A stretch of DNA of 52,245 bases from Catenaria anguillulae PL171 (taxonomy: Eukaryota > Blastocladiomycota > Blastocladiomycetes > Blastocladiales > Catenariaceae): assembly GCA_002102555.1 (NCBI GenBank), contig MCFL01000176.1, positions 1 to 52,245 on the forward strand, in the 5' to 3' direction. The position numbers and the translations under genes were made by a program. The first letter of the stretch is position 1; each line of letters opens with the position of its first letter. Shown here piece by piece: positions 30,933 through 41,310 of the stretch. The notes under the pieces are model-generated. The model worked only from the letters and a program-made list of their open reading frames with translations, was not told the DNA's origin and ran no database searches.

Positions 30933-31009
30933 AGAGAGAGAGTGTGTGAGTGAGTGAGTGAGTGAGTGAGTGAGTGAGTGAGTGAGAGTGAGTGAGTGAG
31001 AGAGAGAGG
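30933..31009 (-). repeat. TCAC microsatellite, right arm (short allele)
   Basis: About 77 bases of GTGA/GAGA repeats, counterpart of the 143-base tract at 27218-27360. Confidence 0.9.
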
Positions 31010-31490
31010 ATCGTTGGAGAGAGCTTGACGTGTTTTGAAAGTTGCTGCCCGTGCTTGTTTTTTTGGCTACGCGTGTGCGCATTGGTCGCATCGGAGGACG
31101 TTTCACTCGTGACGCGTCACGTTATGCCGTTGCTTGCTTGCTGCACGATTCAAGTCGACGGTGGGGGTGGACGTATTTAGTCAATTGATTTTTACGTATA
31201 TTGAGGTCAGGTGTGAATTCAGATGCTTCCGTGACCGAATCAGTATCATGACATGTCCGTGTACGCAGGTGAGTGACAAGGATCAATCGATTAATGGGAC
31301 GTAAAGGGAAACTCACACTAATCACAACGCTCACATGCGTCCAATCTTTACATCAACTTTCTTACAAAAAAATTGAATAGAATGAGAGAAAACAAAACGG
31401 CAAATATTCAACAAAGAGACAGGGGAAACTCGATACAATTCATCACAATTCCCACAATATCCAATGTCACGCTGCAAACCAAAAGCTGAC

Positions 31491-32936
31491 TCAAGACTCC
31501 AAGCTCGTCGAGGCCAGCTGCACACCTTCCAACATCTTGTGCTCTACGGTCTGCTCTGACTCAACATTCTTGTTGCTTCCCGCTTCATGCCCAGCCTCGC
31601 CTTCAACCACCGCGACCGGATCGTTCTCTCCCTCAACGGCTTGTCCTGCACGTGTGCCTGAAAAGACATCCAAAGACTGGGTCACACCCAACGGACCCTC
31701 CTCCTCCTGTTCCTTGACCGGAACGCTCAAATCTTCCTTGACCGTAATCATCTTGCCACTGGCCTTGGCCTTCCCCTTGGCCTCGCTTGTCGTCTTCGGG
31801 CTACCCGATGCTGTGCTCAACTGCGCCAGATCCTTGAGGCCGGCAAACAAGCTGTGCGTCTCTGCCGCCTCCCACTCGCGAGCGGCCGCCGCGCTCTTGA
31901 GCGCCGGTTCAGCCTCTTCCTCCTCGATTCCTTGGACACAGCGACCCTCCACCAAACCCTCCAACTCCTTCATGCTCATCAATACCTCCTTGTCCTCCCT
32001 GGCCTCCAGCACACGCCCAGCCGCAGCATCGGCCAATCCACCCTGCGGCGAACTTGCCCTTGACGCTTGCTTGTCGGGTGGAACAAGACCGCCGAGCGAA
32101 ACTGACTTGCCTTGCGCAAGGCGGACCAAACCGCCGACAATGGCGGCGACGTAGTTTTCCTCGCGCCAACCCGCGCGATCGCGGATGCTTTTCGCATACC
32201 TGGCCACGGGCATTGGCCTCAACGACCATACGCCATTGCCGCCGTGTGTGGGCCACCCACACTGCACGCCCGAGTCGCGTGCGGCGTCGCTCGCCGCCCA
32301 GTCGGCGATTTGGGCAGCCTGGGATTGATGCTTTTCGGACGAGTCGGTGGGTACTGAAGAGTCCGTTGAAGAAAGTTCAATTGCGAGAGCCGCCGCACCG
32401 TGGTAGGCCAACGACGTGGCGGCAAAGGCCAGAGTTTGGCGCTTGATGAACGCCTTCGACATGGCGGGTGTGCTCGTGCTCGCCGTTGTCGTCGATAGAG
32501 ATGCGGGAGAGGGTGGTGTTGGGTTGACGGCGCGACCTTTCTTTGGCGCGCTTGGGGTTGGCGGCGCACGCGATGGAACAATCGATGGAGTCGCGAGTCG
32601 CCGGCGGTCTGGGTGGAGCTGGTTTCGAAAGGTTCAGATGGGTCAAACAATCGATCGAGTCTGTTGTTGCTCCACTTTAAGAGGGGCAAACGGGTGTGGG
32701 AATCGCGTATTGATATCGATTGAGACACATACCGCGTCAGGTGAAGAAGCGGGATTGGTTTGAACTGGCTCTGTCGGCGCTTGGGCTCCTGGTGAATCTG
32801 CCGAGGCCGCGGGTGTTGGCGTTGACACGTTGGTGGTGTCAGACACGGGCAGCGAGGCCACATCAGCGGTGGCAATGTCCAGCGAAGCGGGGGCGGGCTT
32901 GGTCGGCGCGGGCGTAGGTGTGGAGGAGGACGACAT
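31491..32936 (-). CDS. Orphan protein family member A, right copy
   Basis: Identical to the left copy as far as I compared: exons 32936-32733 and 32618-31491, intron 32619-32732. Same 443-residue product. The shared DNA covers the whole gene and both its flanks, including the FNIP-like gene upstream, so both orphan copies should have the same promoter. Function unknown; see the left copy for motifs. Confidence 0.75.
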
Positions 32937-33164
32937 GATCAGTGGTAGTAATTTACATGGATGGGATTGAATTGGTTTGCAACGAGTGTCAGCGTATGAG
33001 AGGCATTCAAATTCAGACGGAGAGCCTGATGAATATGCATATGAATCCACACCTCGGTCCGTTCTTATTCAAATTGTCAACAGGTGAGACATGGTGCTGG
33101 GCCGGTTTCAAAAAACTCAAATATTCCAGTGAGACATGGACCATCAGTACGATACCTCTTGCAC

Positions 33165-35831
33165 TCATCCCATCAACTGCCCGCGCAAGTATCGCACAAG
33201 CCCGACATCCCGCACATTGCACCCAAGCAAATCCGCCACCACGCCCACACCCACCTCTTCCTCTTCTCCGTCATCCTCATCAACCGCAGCCGCCGATGAA
33301 CCCCAGGCCTTGATTGGCACAACCCTGTCCTGCTCGCCAACCACCGGATTCCCCTCCTCTTTCCCCAACGCAAGCACCGCACACGCCACCACCCTACTCG
33401 CCACCGCCTGCCCCAACACTTGCCTGCAATGCGCCACGGCTGTTGCCCGATCAAACTGGACCGCACTCAAGAACAAGGACGCCACCAGCTGTGCGACCAC
33501 GGGCGGAACCGCCGCGTCCGTGAGCGGCACACGCACAATGTTGGTGTACACGGCGCGGCCCGCGGGACCCAGGCCCGTGAGCACAAGCGGGCCCTCCGAG
33601 GAGTCGGTCGTGGACGAAAAGGTGGTCCATAAGTGTTCCCAGGGCGAAATGGCATGCACGGTTGCGTCGCCACGTGTCTCGTCAAATGCACGTGCAGTCA
33701 CGAGCAGCAGCCGGTGTTCGTGCGTGTCAACAATGAGCAGTGTACAGGGTCGGTCAAGGTCGGCCCAGATGGGACTTGCCGCCGAGCAACCGTCGCGCGA
33801 GTCGGTTGCGGATGGTAGCGTGGCAGGTGAGAAGCCTTGGATGGCAATGGATTCGGCGGCCTCAAGTCGGATGCGCAAATAGTCGTGGGGCGAGAGGGGT
33901 GCTGGCAAGGATTGCAGTGGGAGCGACGCCAGAAAGAGAAAATGACGTGACGCGGGCGGCGTGGGCGTGTCTGCGGGAGTTGGGTCGACAGGACAAGACG
34001 TGGATAATGGACCAGGGTACTTGGGTGCTTGCGTCGCCGAAACAAACGGGTACGAGTCTGCTGCGGGTCCGATTTCAGTCACGATTGTTGATGTGGATAG
34101 GCCACCCGCCAAGGTGACGGATGCTCCACCGTGCTGCTCGTCCTCTTCGTCCTCCTCTTCACCAATCCCTGTATTACTCCTCGAGTGCTGCTGCCGCTCC
34201 TCCGTTGGTGGATCCATCAACAGCCCAATCACCTCGATCCATCCCGCCGCCTCCTTCTCGTTTCCACTGCCCACAACCACCACCCTGAAATCCGCGTCCA
34301 CATCGCCTCCTGGCACTTGCTGATCCAGCATCTGCACATCCATCCCCGGCGCACCCAAGGCCCACGTAAACCACTTGCGCGTACACGTCAACAACACCGC
34401 CACCGTCGCATTCAACAGGCTCGATGGTGGTGGAACAAGCAGCACGTCAGACTCGGATCGCGGCGCCAGACTGGCGCGCCTTGCGCCTTCCTCGAGAATG
34501 GACGAGCGCGTGCTCGACATGGACATCATGGAGATGCGGCGGTTGAGTGTTGGCGTGGGCGGTGTCGGGTGATACACGAGTTGAAGTGCAGGTGAGCCTG
34601 ACGGAGTGGACAAGGCAAGGTAGATTCGGACGATTTCGGCGCGCAGATCGTCAATGGCGAGCGCAAGCGTGTCTTGCATCGAGTATCGAATCTCAGGACC
34701 CTTGATTGAAGCCGGTGTGCGTCTCGCCGAGGAGGAGAGAGGCCCGCGACCACCACCGCCAACTACCGATGACGACGCATTGCCAGGTTGCCATGAATGG
34801 ATAAACTCGGAAAGAACCAGTCTCGATACATGCGCTTGCACTCGCAGCATGAGTCGCTCAATGGTTGCGAGCTGCGAGAGCACAAACTGCCGAAACCTTG
34901 GGCACGCGCACGGCAAAATGAGGCCGATGGCGTACATGGATCGGGTGAGGCGACGGGCGGCAAGCTTGAGTTGGTCCATTGGAATCGATGACAGGTCAAA
35001 CACGGACTGGGCATTACTAGTAATACCACTGGGCACGTTGGAGCTGGGCGAGGACAAGACAGTTGGGACGAGGCCCACAAGCGACGACGCGTATGAGGTG
35101 GCAAGTGAAGATGGGTCCGATGGGTTGGCCGAAGATGCCGAGAGCTTTGTGCGAATCGAGTGGTCCAAGTGGGCGAGCGAGATGGAAAACAAGGACGTGA
35201 CGAGAATGGCATTGGGTGCCGTTGTGCTGGGCGGTTCTGTCGCGTGTTGGCAGGCAAACGAGGATTGCGAAGCCGTGGCCATGGTCATGGCCGCAACGTT
35301 CATACCTGCTCCATGCAGCGGTGGTGGCGCGCTGGCCGATGACTGAGCAGCAGGTACCGGCCCTTGCTGATGGCTCGGGTGTTGATGATGCCCCGGGGTA
35401 GGAACAGGATACAGGGCAGACGCGGGTAACCGGACCTCGTGCAGTTTGGTGGATCGGCCCTTGTGCGAAAGCGGCGTGGCGCCAAACATCATTTGGGCAA
35501 TCAACTCGAGCTGTGGCGAATGCAGCCGCCTCGGTCGGTTGTTGCTGGTGGTGGTACCAGTAGGACCGACGCCGTTTGCAGTCGCGGATGGGTGTGCAGC
35601 AAGGATCGAGTCGTACAGTGGAAGCTTGGCCCCGGAGGACGACGGGTCTTGCTGGCACACGAGGCATCGCAGCGAAGTGGATTCTGGCGGGCACATGGAC
35701 GGCGGCAATGGTGCGATTGACTGCAGTGCTGGATCTCCAACAGTCGCCGCCGTGGTTGGCGTCGATGGCCGTGAGGAGGACGAGGCCGAGGGGACGCCCG
35801 AGGACGATGGCCGCCGGAATGAATTGAACAT
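33165..35831 (-). CDS. Folliculin-interacting protein (FNIP/Lst4)-like, right copy
   Basis: Identical 888-residue product to the left copy (FNIP N-terminal signature MMFGATPLSHKG and the same C-terminus). The duplication breaks 18 bases before the ATG. The right copy therefore uses upstream DNA from 35850 onward, in a divergent arrangement with the first BTB gene. If this DNA supplies no promoter or 5' leader, the copy may be silent even though it is intact. Confidence 0.65.
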   Translation of the reverse strand: MFNSFRRPSSSGVPSASSSSRPSTPTTAATVGDPALQSIAPLPPSMCPPESTSLRCLVCQQDPSSSGAKLPLYDSILAAHPSATANGVGPTGTTTSNNRPRRLHSPQLELIAQMMFGATPLSHKGRSTKLHEVRLPASALYPVPTPGHHQHPSHQQGPVPAAQSSASAPPPLHGAGMNVAAMTMATASQSSFACQHATEPPSTTAPNAILVTSLFSISLAHLDHSIRTKLSASSANPSDPSSLATSYASSLVGLVPTVLSSPSSNVPSGITSNAQSVFDLSSIPMDQLKLAARRLTRSMYAIGLILPCACPRFRQFVLSQLATIERLMLRVQAHVSRLVLSEFIHSWQPGNASSSVVGGGGRGPLSSSARRTPASIKGPEIRYSMQDTLALAIDDLRAEIVRIYLALSTPSGSPALQLVYHPTPPTPTLNRRISMMSMSSTRSSILEEGARRASLAPRSESDVLLVPPPSSLLNATVAVLLTCTRKWFTWALGAPGMDVQMLDQQVPGGDVDADFRVVVVGSGNEKEAAGWIEVIGLLMDPPTEERQQHSRSNTGIGEEEDEEDEQHGGASVTLAGGLSTSTIVTEIGPAADSYPFVSATQAPKYPGPLSTSCPVDPTPADTPTPPASRHFLFLASLPLQSLPAPLSPHDYLRIRLEAAESIAIQGFSPATLPSATDSRDGCSAASPIWADLDRPCTLLIVDTHEHRLLLVTARAFDETRGDATVHAISPWEHLWTTFSSTTDSSEGPLVLTGLGPAGRAVYTNIVRVPLTDAAVPPVVAQLVASLFLSAVQFDRATAVAHCRQVLGQAVASRVVACAVLALGKEEGNPVVGEQDRVVPIKAWGSSAAAVDEDDGEEEEVGVGVVADLLGCNVRDVGLVRYLRGQLMG

Positions 35832-35849
35832 GGCGGATGATGGTATTGC

Positions 35850-36133
35850 GCCGGCGGTGGTTCATAGCTTGACAAGCATCACGCAACGATCTTTCAGTCA
35901 GTTCAGCCAGGAAAGTACACATAATAGTTGGGGGCAAGTCATGAGTTGAGCACTCAGCTTCTAGAGTGTTCCACACGACGCTCCAGAAGGCGATCTGACT
36001 GCTTCTGACTACCTCTAGAAACCATACTGTCGTCTTCCTTCAACTTCCACCCGCGTTGCCTTATTTCCGTTGCCCGGCCAGCCTCGGCTTTCTCTTCGCT
36101 GACCGTGACGTACACCATGCAACCTGGAGCACA
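35850..36133. promoter_or_regulatory. Divergent region between right FNIP-like copy and BTB gene 1
   Basis: About 280 bases of unique sequence separating two divergent start codons. It contains a CTTCTAGAGTG / CCTCTAGAAAC pair (inverted CTAGA-containing stretches) around 35960-36020. It may serve as promoter for both genes, which is inference from layout. Confidence 0.35.
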
Positions 36134-37681
36134 ATGACTGTCCCAAAGTCCAGGTCCACGTCCAAGCGCACGGCCTCGGCCACAAACGCCTCGGATCCCG
36201 CATCTTCATTCCAGCCCCCAGTTATTCGAGCCGGGTCTGGCACGCGCCAGTCGCACACTCTCCCTGCGCTCATGGGCTTGCCCAGCTGGGCTCTGGACTC
36301 GACGAGATCGGATACCGTGCTGGAAATGCGCAATATCGACCGTCCGTTGGACATGGACTTTGCTCGGGATGTGATGCAAGCGCTCTCCACGTTCTCCGAG
36401 GCAGACTTGAACATTTTCGCCGAGAGTGTCACGGAGGCTCTGCAGGAAACTGTGCTCCTGTCTTCCCCACCTTCGTCACCGACCTTATCCCCGTCCATGT
36501 CGGCGTTGCAATGCTCCACTTTGCCATCGGATCCGCGGGCCGGCGTCGAGGCAGCCTTCTGCTCTGTTCCAACATCCGCTGCACAGGCTTCACCGGCAGC
36601 AGCTGCCACTAGCGAATCCCTGCCGCCTTCACCGTCCGAGTCAAGCGATTCATGTCCCCGGCCTGCACACTTGGTTCCAAATGATTCACCTGTTGTGACA
36701 CAGATCGCCTCTCCATCTCGCTCAACGACACCCAAGAGCGATATGAGCTTCACATCATTCTCCCCGTCCGGATTCCAGGACCAGTCATTGATAGACCTGC
36801 GCTCGCTGCACCCGCAACCACACCCACACCTCGGTCAAGTCTCGCTCGCCATTTGCGCAGGTCTCTCGGACCCTCGCTCAATTAATGTGCACGTCATTGT
36901 TTGCGGGCCAGATGTTGCCACCGTGGGAGACTCAAGGCTCACGGTCCGAGTTTCGCTGAGTGTCGCATACAGCACCAGCGATACGCCTGACACAACTGAC
37001 ATGCAACGAACACTTGGTCCAACGGTCACCACATTCGAGTTGCCGCCGCCATCCAAGTGTGCTCCCTGCACCAGCAGCGGTTCGGTCTACACTTGTACAT
37101 TCGCACACCCATTGCTTCCGCACGGGCACAAGTCAACCATCCAGGTGCTCATCAAGTCCGCAACCGTCACACTCAACCGCGAACGCATTTTGCAACCACC
37201 CGTCAGCCCGCCGCCCGTGCTCCATTTGCCCAAATCCACCCCCGTGTTCGTCGACCTGACCGCCTCGCTCAACCAACCGCACCTGTGTGACGCATCCATC
37301 ATACCTGAAGGTGAATCCTCGCCCATCTACGTGTCGCGCGCGATCCTCGCGTGCGCCTCACCCTACTTTCGATCCATCCCCTGGCCCAGCTCGGCCTCCA
37401 CTCCGATCCGCTCGCCGTATCCTGCATCCATCGTGGTTCCATGTGTCGCGCACATGTACATTGATTGTGCACCATACTGCGACAAGCACACGGCCGTGGC
37501 GGATCTCATGCGCACATACAATGTGAACATCAAGGCGTTTGACAGGCACATGTGGATGGGCGTGATGGACTTGGCGGGCGAGTGGGGACTGGATAAGCTC
37601 GTGCGGGAAGCGAATCGTGCGCTGGTGCGTGTGCTGGACAACGAGCATGATGTGTTGTTGCAGAGGCTGATGCTTCAATGA
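36134..37681 (+). CDS. BTB/POZ-domain protein 1 (tandem paralogue)
   Basis: 515 residues, single exon. The C-terminal third (about 365-515) is a BTB/POZ fold: HLCDASIIPEGESSPIYVSR, ILACASPYFRS, then HMYIDCAPY and a helical tail with FDRHMWMGVMDLAGEWGLDK. BTB proteins dimerise and often serve as Cullin-3 substrate adaptors. The N-terminal 120 residues are Ser/Pro-rich. A middle region starting FTSFSPSGFQDQSLIDLRSL, then VSLAICAGLSD and INVHVIVCGP, is shared with BTB protein 2 and could be a MATH-like or novel beta domain. Compared with its partner it lacks the MFSGNWAES stretch after the YFR motif, so its BTB core may be altered. The start is chosen because both paralogues begin MTVP; the frame is open to 36056. 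Confidence 0.75.
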   Translation: MTVPKSRSTSKRTASATNASDPASSFQPPVIRAGSGTRQSHTLPALMGLPSWALDSTRSDTVLEMRNIDRPLDMDFARDVMQALSTFSEADLNIFAESVTEALQETVLLSSPPSSPTLSPSMSALQCSTLPSDPRAGVEAAFCSVPTSAAQASPAAAATSESLPPSPSESSDSCPRPAHLVPNDSPVVTQIASPSRSTTPKSDMSFTSFSPSGFQDQSLIDLRSLHPQPHPHLGQVSLAICAGLSDPRSINVHVIVCGPDVATVGDSRLTVRVSLSVAYSTSDTPDTTDMQRTLGPTVTTFELPPPSKCAPCTSSGSVYTCTFAHPLLPHGHKSTIQVLIKSATVTLNRERILQPPVSPPPVLHLPKSTPVFVDLTASLNQPHLCDASIIPEGESSPIYVSRAILACASPYFRSIPWPSSASTPIRSPYPASIVVPCVAHMYIDCAPYCDKHTAVADLMRTYNVNIKAFDRHMWMGVMDLAGEWGLDKLVREANRALVRVLDNEHDVLLQRLMLQ

Positions 37682-38241
37682 GCACATATGTTTTATGTGG
37701 GGTGTGGGATTCAGTGGCGGGGCTTTCAAGTGTCGCATCAGTGGAGGCAGATAGATCCTTTAAGGCGCTCATGTGCCTTGCACAGTGTATTGTATTGATT
37801 CATCATTTTCAGGACTCGACTGTTTGCACTGCTCGCACGTCCCTGACGCGTGACGCCTACATGTCTTCCTTAGTCGAGCTGGTCCGAGCTCGTGAGGACT
37901 CGCTATGTCAAGAAGAAATCAGTGCGGGTCGAGTTGCGCTTCCAGTCAAGAGAGATGAAACGCTAAGACCATTATTTATCAAGTCGCCCATGACATGCTT
38001 TCGAATCGTCTTGCCAGCACGCGGTCAGGTCAGAACGACACATTCCTCTCGTATGGCTCAAGGAGTCTTTGCTCACCAGGACTCATGGTGCGAACAGCAT
38101 ATGCGTCCGCGCTTTTACTCGAGCGCGGCGCAATGATTGCACGCAAGCACAAACTGGGAAACTCATAGGTCGCTGTGTCAAGTCGTGCTGAGAAATTACA
38201 TTCCAATATTACCAACAAGCCGGCTTAGCCGGGCAGTCTAC
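37682..38241. other. Intergenic stretch, no gene seen
   Basis: 560 bases between BTB gene 1 and tRNA-Gln. Short open frames only. Confidence 0.4.
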
Positions 38242-38313
38242 GGTTCTGTAGTGTAGTGGTGATCACCCCGGACTTTGAATCCGGTAACCCGAGTTCGAAC
38301 CTCGGCAGGACCT
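38242..38313 (+). tRNA. tRNA-Gln, anticodon TTG
   Basis: Full cloverleaf without intron. The acceptor stem GGTTCTG pairs with CAGGACC (one G-T pair). The D-arm is closed by GTG/CAC. The anticodon arm is CCGGA-CTTTGAA-TCCGG with TTG at the anticodon position, reading CAA codons. The T-arm is CCGAG-TTCGAAC-CTCGG. It is followed directly by a seven-T run (38313-38319), a standard polymerase III terminator. It lies between the two BTB paralogues. Confidence 0.96.
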
Positions 38314-38319
38314 TTTTTT
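38313..38319 (+). terminator. Polymerase III T7 terminator of tRNA-Gln
   Basis: Seven T residues immediately after the acceptor stem of the tRNA-Gln gene. Confidence 0.85.
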
Positions 38320-38591
38320 GCACGCGGGAGGGTGCCGAAGAGTGACGACGAGCGCCGAGATGGCTGCTATCGTCGTCGGAGCCAGAGGAGGGATGGTACG
38401 GTACAGTGCTGCTGCTAGTAGAATGCCAGGATGGTGATTGATCAGCTCCTCGGCTGCAGAGACTTTGTTGCTCATGACGGAGGCGGCAGGCGTTGCAAGC
38501 CAGGGTTGATGGTAAGAATCCTGCCGTTGGCAACAAGTTCTCGCTCTGTCAATTGGGCCGCTGTCGAACAACCAATGAAATCAATCGCATT

Positions 38592-40001
38592 ATGACCGTC
38601 CCCACCTTCCAATTCACGCTGCCGGCTTCGCTTCAACAGTCGGCCAGCACCGGCAGTGCCGCCGCCGCCGCCGCCAACGGCACGCCCTCGGGCTCGACCG
38701 CAACACCGCAGTTGCCGACGCTCCCGTCACTGACCTTGGCCGAGAGCATGGCAAAGTTTCCCTTGACGACCATGGGGGCGTCGTCAACGCCGGCATTTGG
38801 TTCGCTGGGATCTTCTGATTCCTTCAATGGGTTTACCATGCCGGCCTTCAAGGCCCCCACGACCCTGCCAACGACTGCAACAACCCTCACGTTTGACACT
38901 CTGTCGCCCACTGGGTTCCAAGACTTGCACTCGCTCGATGTCCGGTCCAAGGACTCGCAAATGCACCCCCAGCTCGGCAAAATCGGCCTGGTCTTGTGCA
39001 CGGGCTTGGTTGGCCCCGGCTTGATCGACGCCCATGTCATTGTTGGCGGCCCAATCGGACCAAGCGCCAAAGTGTCTGTGACCGTCACACTCCACGTCTT
39101 GTACAGTAACGAGGGATCTGGCGACCTGATTCCTCTCCGCGGCGGTCGGCGTGACACTAGCAACGATGACAATGCTAACGAGGCCAGCCCGACCAATAGC
39201 AAGTCCAACAATGTCCAATCCACGCTCACGTCGTCGATTCGCATCGCGGCCTTGGCCTCACCAACACCGGCCACGGCCACGACCGGCTCAGTGTACACGT
39301 TGACCTTGCCGCACGCCCTGCTGCCATCGTCGACGTCCGGATGCGAATCCGCCAACCTCATGCACATCAAACAGGCCATTGTGAGTCTCGACTTGCAATC
39401 CAACCTGAGCTTGGACTCGAAGCAACCGCTTTTTCAACTGCCCAGGTCCACGCCCACGCCGACCCCCCTTGGGCTCGTCAGCTCGTTGAACCAGCCCCTG
39501 CTCTGCGACGCGTCCATTTTGCCCAAGGACGAGGCCGACCCGATTCACGTCTCGCGCGCCGTGCTCGCGTGCACGTCGCCCTACTTTCGCACCATGTTTT
39601 CCGGCAACTGGGCCGAATCCACTTCATCCACGACAACACCCATTACCTTGCCCTACCCAGCCGCCGTCGTGATCCCATGCCTCGTCCACATGTACACACA
39701 CTGGGTGCCTGCCGAGCCCATGCCCGACACGTACGCCGTGGCCAACCTCTTGCGCAAGTACAAGGTGGACGTCAAGGCGTTTGACAGGCACATGTGGAAC
39801 GACGTGATGGATTTGGCAGACATGTGGGAGTTGCACAAGCTCGTGTTGGGCGCGAATCGCGCACTTGTGCATGTACTGAATGCCGATCATGCAAAGAGGT
39901 CTGGGCCGGTGCGCCCACCGCCGACGCCCGCCAGCCGACCCACAGTTGCTTGGGATTTTGGGTCGTCGCCGCGACCGAAAAAGGTCTTGCCGAGTCGGTA
40001 G
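38592..40001 (+). CDS. BTB/POZ-domain protein 2 (tandem paralogue)
   Basis: 469 residues, single exon, beginning MTVPTFQFTLP. Paralogous to BTB protein 1 in the same order: middle block FDTLSPTGFQDLHSLDVRS, then IGLVLCTGLVGPG and IDAHVIVGGP, a linker with Asn/Ser-rich sequence, and a BTB core (about 296-440) with LLCDASILPKDEADPIHVSR, VLACTSPYFRTMFSGNWAES and VHMYTHWVP. The tail block VDVKAFDRHMWNDVMDLADM matches its neighbour closely. The C-terminal 40 residues are Pro/Arg-rich and absent from protein 1. This copy keeps the expected MFSGNWAES stretch after the YFR motif. Likely a protein-interaction adaptor; partner unknown. The upstream frame is open to 38493, but the shared MTVP start is preferred. 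Confidence 0.8.
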   Translation: MTVPTFQFTLPASLQQSASTGSAAAAAANGTPSGSTATPQLPTLPSLTLAESMAKFPLTTMGASSTPAFGSLGSSDSFNGFTMPAFKAPTTLPTTATTLTFDTLSPTGFQDLHSLDVRSKDSQMHPQLGKIGLVLCTGLVGPGLIDAHVIVGGPIGPSAKVSVTVTLHVLYSNEGSGDLIPLRGGRRDTSNDDNANEASPTNSKSNNVQSTLTSSIRIAALASPTPATATTGSVYTLTLPHALLPSSTSGCESANLMHIKQAIVSLDLQSNLSLDSKQPLFQLPRSTPTPTPLGLVSSLNQPLLCDASILPKDEADPIHVSRAVLACTSPYFRTMFSGNWAESTSSTTTPITLPYPAAVVIPCLVHMYTHWVPAEPMPDTYAVANLLRKYKVDVKAFDRHMWNDVMDLADMWELHKLVLGANRALVHVLNADHAKRSGPVRPPPTPASRPTVAWDFGSSPRPKKVLPSR

Positions 40002-41310
40002 TCGAGTTTGCCAAGGAGGTGGAGACGGTTGGTTGGTGGTTGATGTTGAGGGGCTGGTTTTGTGTGTGGCTCGGAATTAATGTATCAGTATACGCTCGTT
40101 TGTCTTCATGGACCTGCTGCTGCGTGCTCGGCGGTGACGAGGAGAAACGTACCAATGATTCCTTTTCAGTAAATGGACAGTCTCTGAAGATTGAAGCTCT
40201 CACTCGGTCAGTACGCTGTCACGACTATTGTGGGAACTCTTGACATCTACAGGCGCACAAATCCATTTCGTTCAGCCGGGCATATAATCTGGGTGAAACG
40301 CGTCTTTTCAACCGGACCGAAACAGGCCCTCACGTTGGGGACATGTAACGGAGACCGAGCAAAGCACTTTGCCAACAATATCATCATTTTCGCTCGCCAA
40401 CAGTGGGCGGGCTTGCCAAGCTGGCGAATCAAGTGTCGACGATTGGAACAATGCATCAAGCATGGCCGACGGCACCTGCGTTAACGTCAACGGCAAAGAA
40501 GCAGGGGCAATCGCAGTTACCCGCTCGTGGAAAAGGCGGGCGGTTTGTACCCAAGAAGGCGGCTGCGACTGGTGGATGCGACACCTCGTTACCAAAGTCT
40601 CGGCCTTCAGCAGAACCGGTGAGATAGACGATGGGATTGGAGGTGAACAAGTCAATCAAGGTGATGGCGAGGAATCTGCAGGGAGGAGTTCACGGAAGCG
40701 CAGGCGAGACGATGAGGCGGGTTGCCTCGAGGGGACAGGGAGCACAAGACCGTGCACCAAGGTGCGGCCGCGAGTGGCCTGACTCAGCCAATTCGATCGA
40801 AGTTTCGAGCGGCGATCTAGCAGGGTGCCGTCGTCGGTTGAGCAACTTATCCGCAAGTTCATCGAGCCGCATCATGGGCACAAGAAGGCTTTGTGTATGA
40901 AGGTTAACCCTTGAGGCAATCCCGCAAACACATTACATGCAATCGAGCTTCCAACAGGGATCGCAACACGCGTCCCACGTTTACATGCACCGTGCTGGCC
41001 TGTGTTGTCTTTCGCCGACAATAAACCGCTCAATACCAATACAGTGCACCCATTAGCTACGGCTAAGGCGACTCCCCATCGTCAATTGACACGGTCAAAG
41101 GAGGAAAGCAAAAACTCGGCAAAAGCGATGGATGGACGAGTCTACTATCCAAGAGAAATGGACGAGGGCAAGGAGGAAATCGAGTTGAGGGATGTGTACA
41201 CATGGAAATAAAAAAGAGACAAGATAGAAAAGACTGAAGAGGAGCGTAAATCAGGAGACACACACATGCCAAACGACTCTCTGCCCCACCGCCCGCGCCA
41301 CCTCCCGAAC
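40002..41310. other. Intergenic stretch, one weak plus-strand coding candidate
   Basis: No firm gene. On plus, 40403-40627 reads as a Lys/Ala-rich frame (SQLPARGKGGRFVPKKAAAT) that ends at a good donor (GTGAGA, about 40620), so a small spliced gene continuing past AATCTGCAG near 40681 is possible. The 3' flank of the KH-like gene occupies the right end. Confidence 0.3.

Larger units (their letters stand above)
30161..35849 (-). repeat. Right arm of 5.7-kb near-identical inverted repeat
   Basis: Reverse complement of 22378-28131; see left arm. The inner end begins ACTCATCTCGC and the outer end is GGTATTGC, 18 bases upstream of the right FNIP-like ATG. Past 35849 the sequence is unrelated to the left flank. 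Confidence 0.95.

Noticed and set aside
35017-35976. 319-residue minus-strand frame across the right arm's outer end
   Set aside because: Overlaps the right FNIP-like gene in another frame and runs past the breakpoint only by chance.
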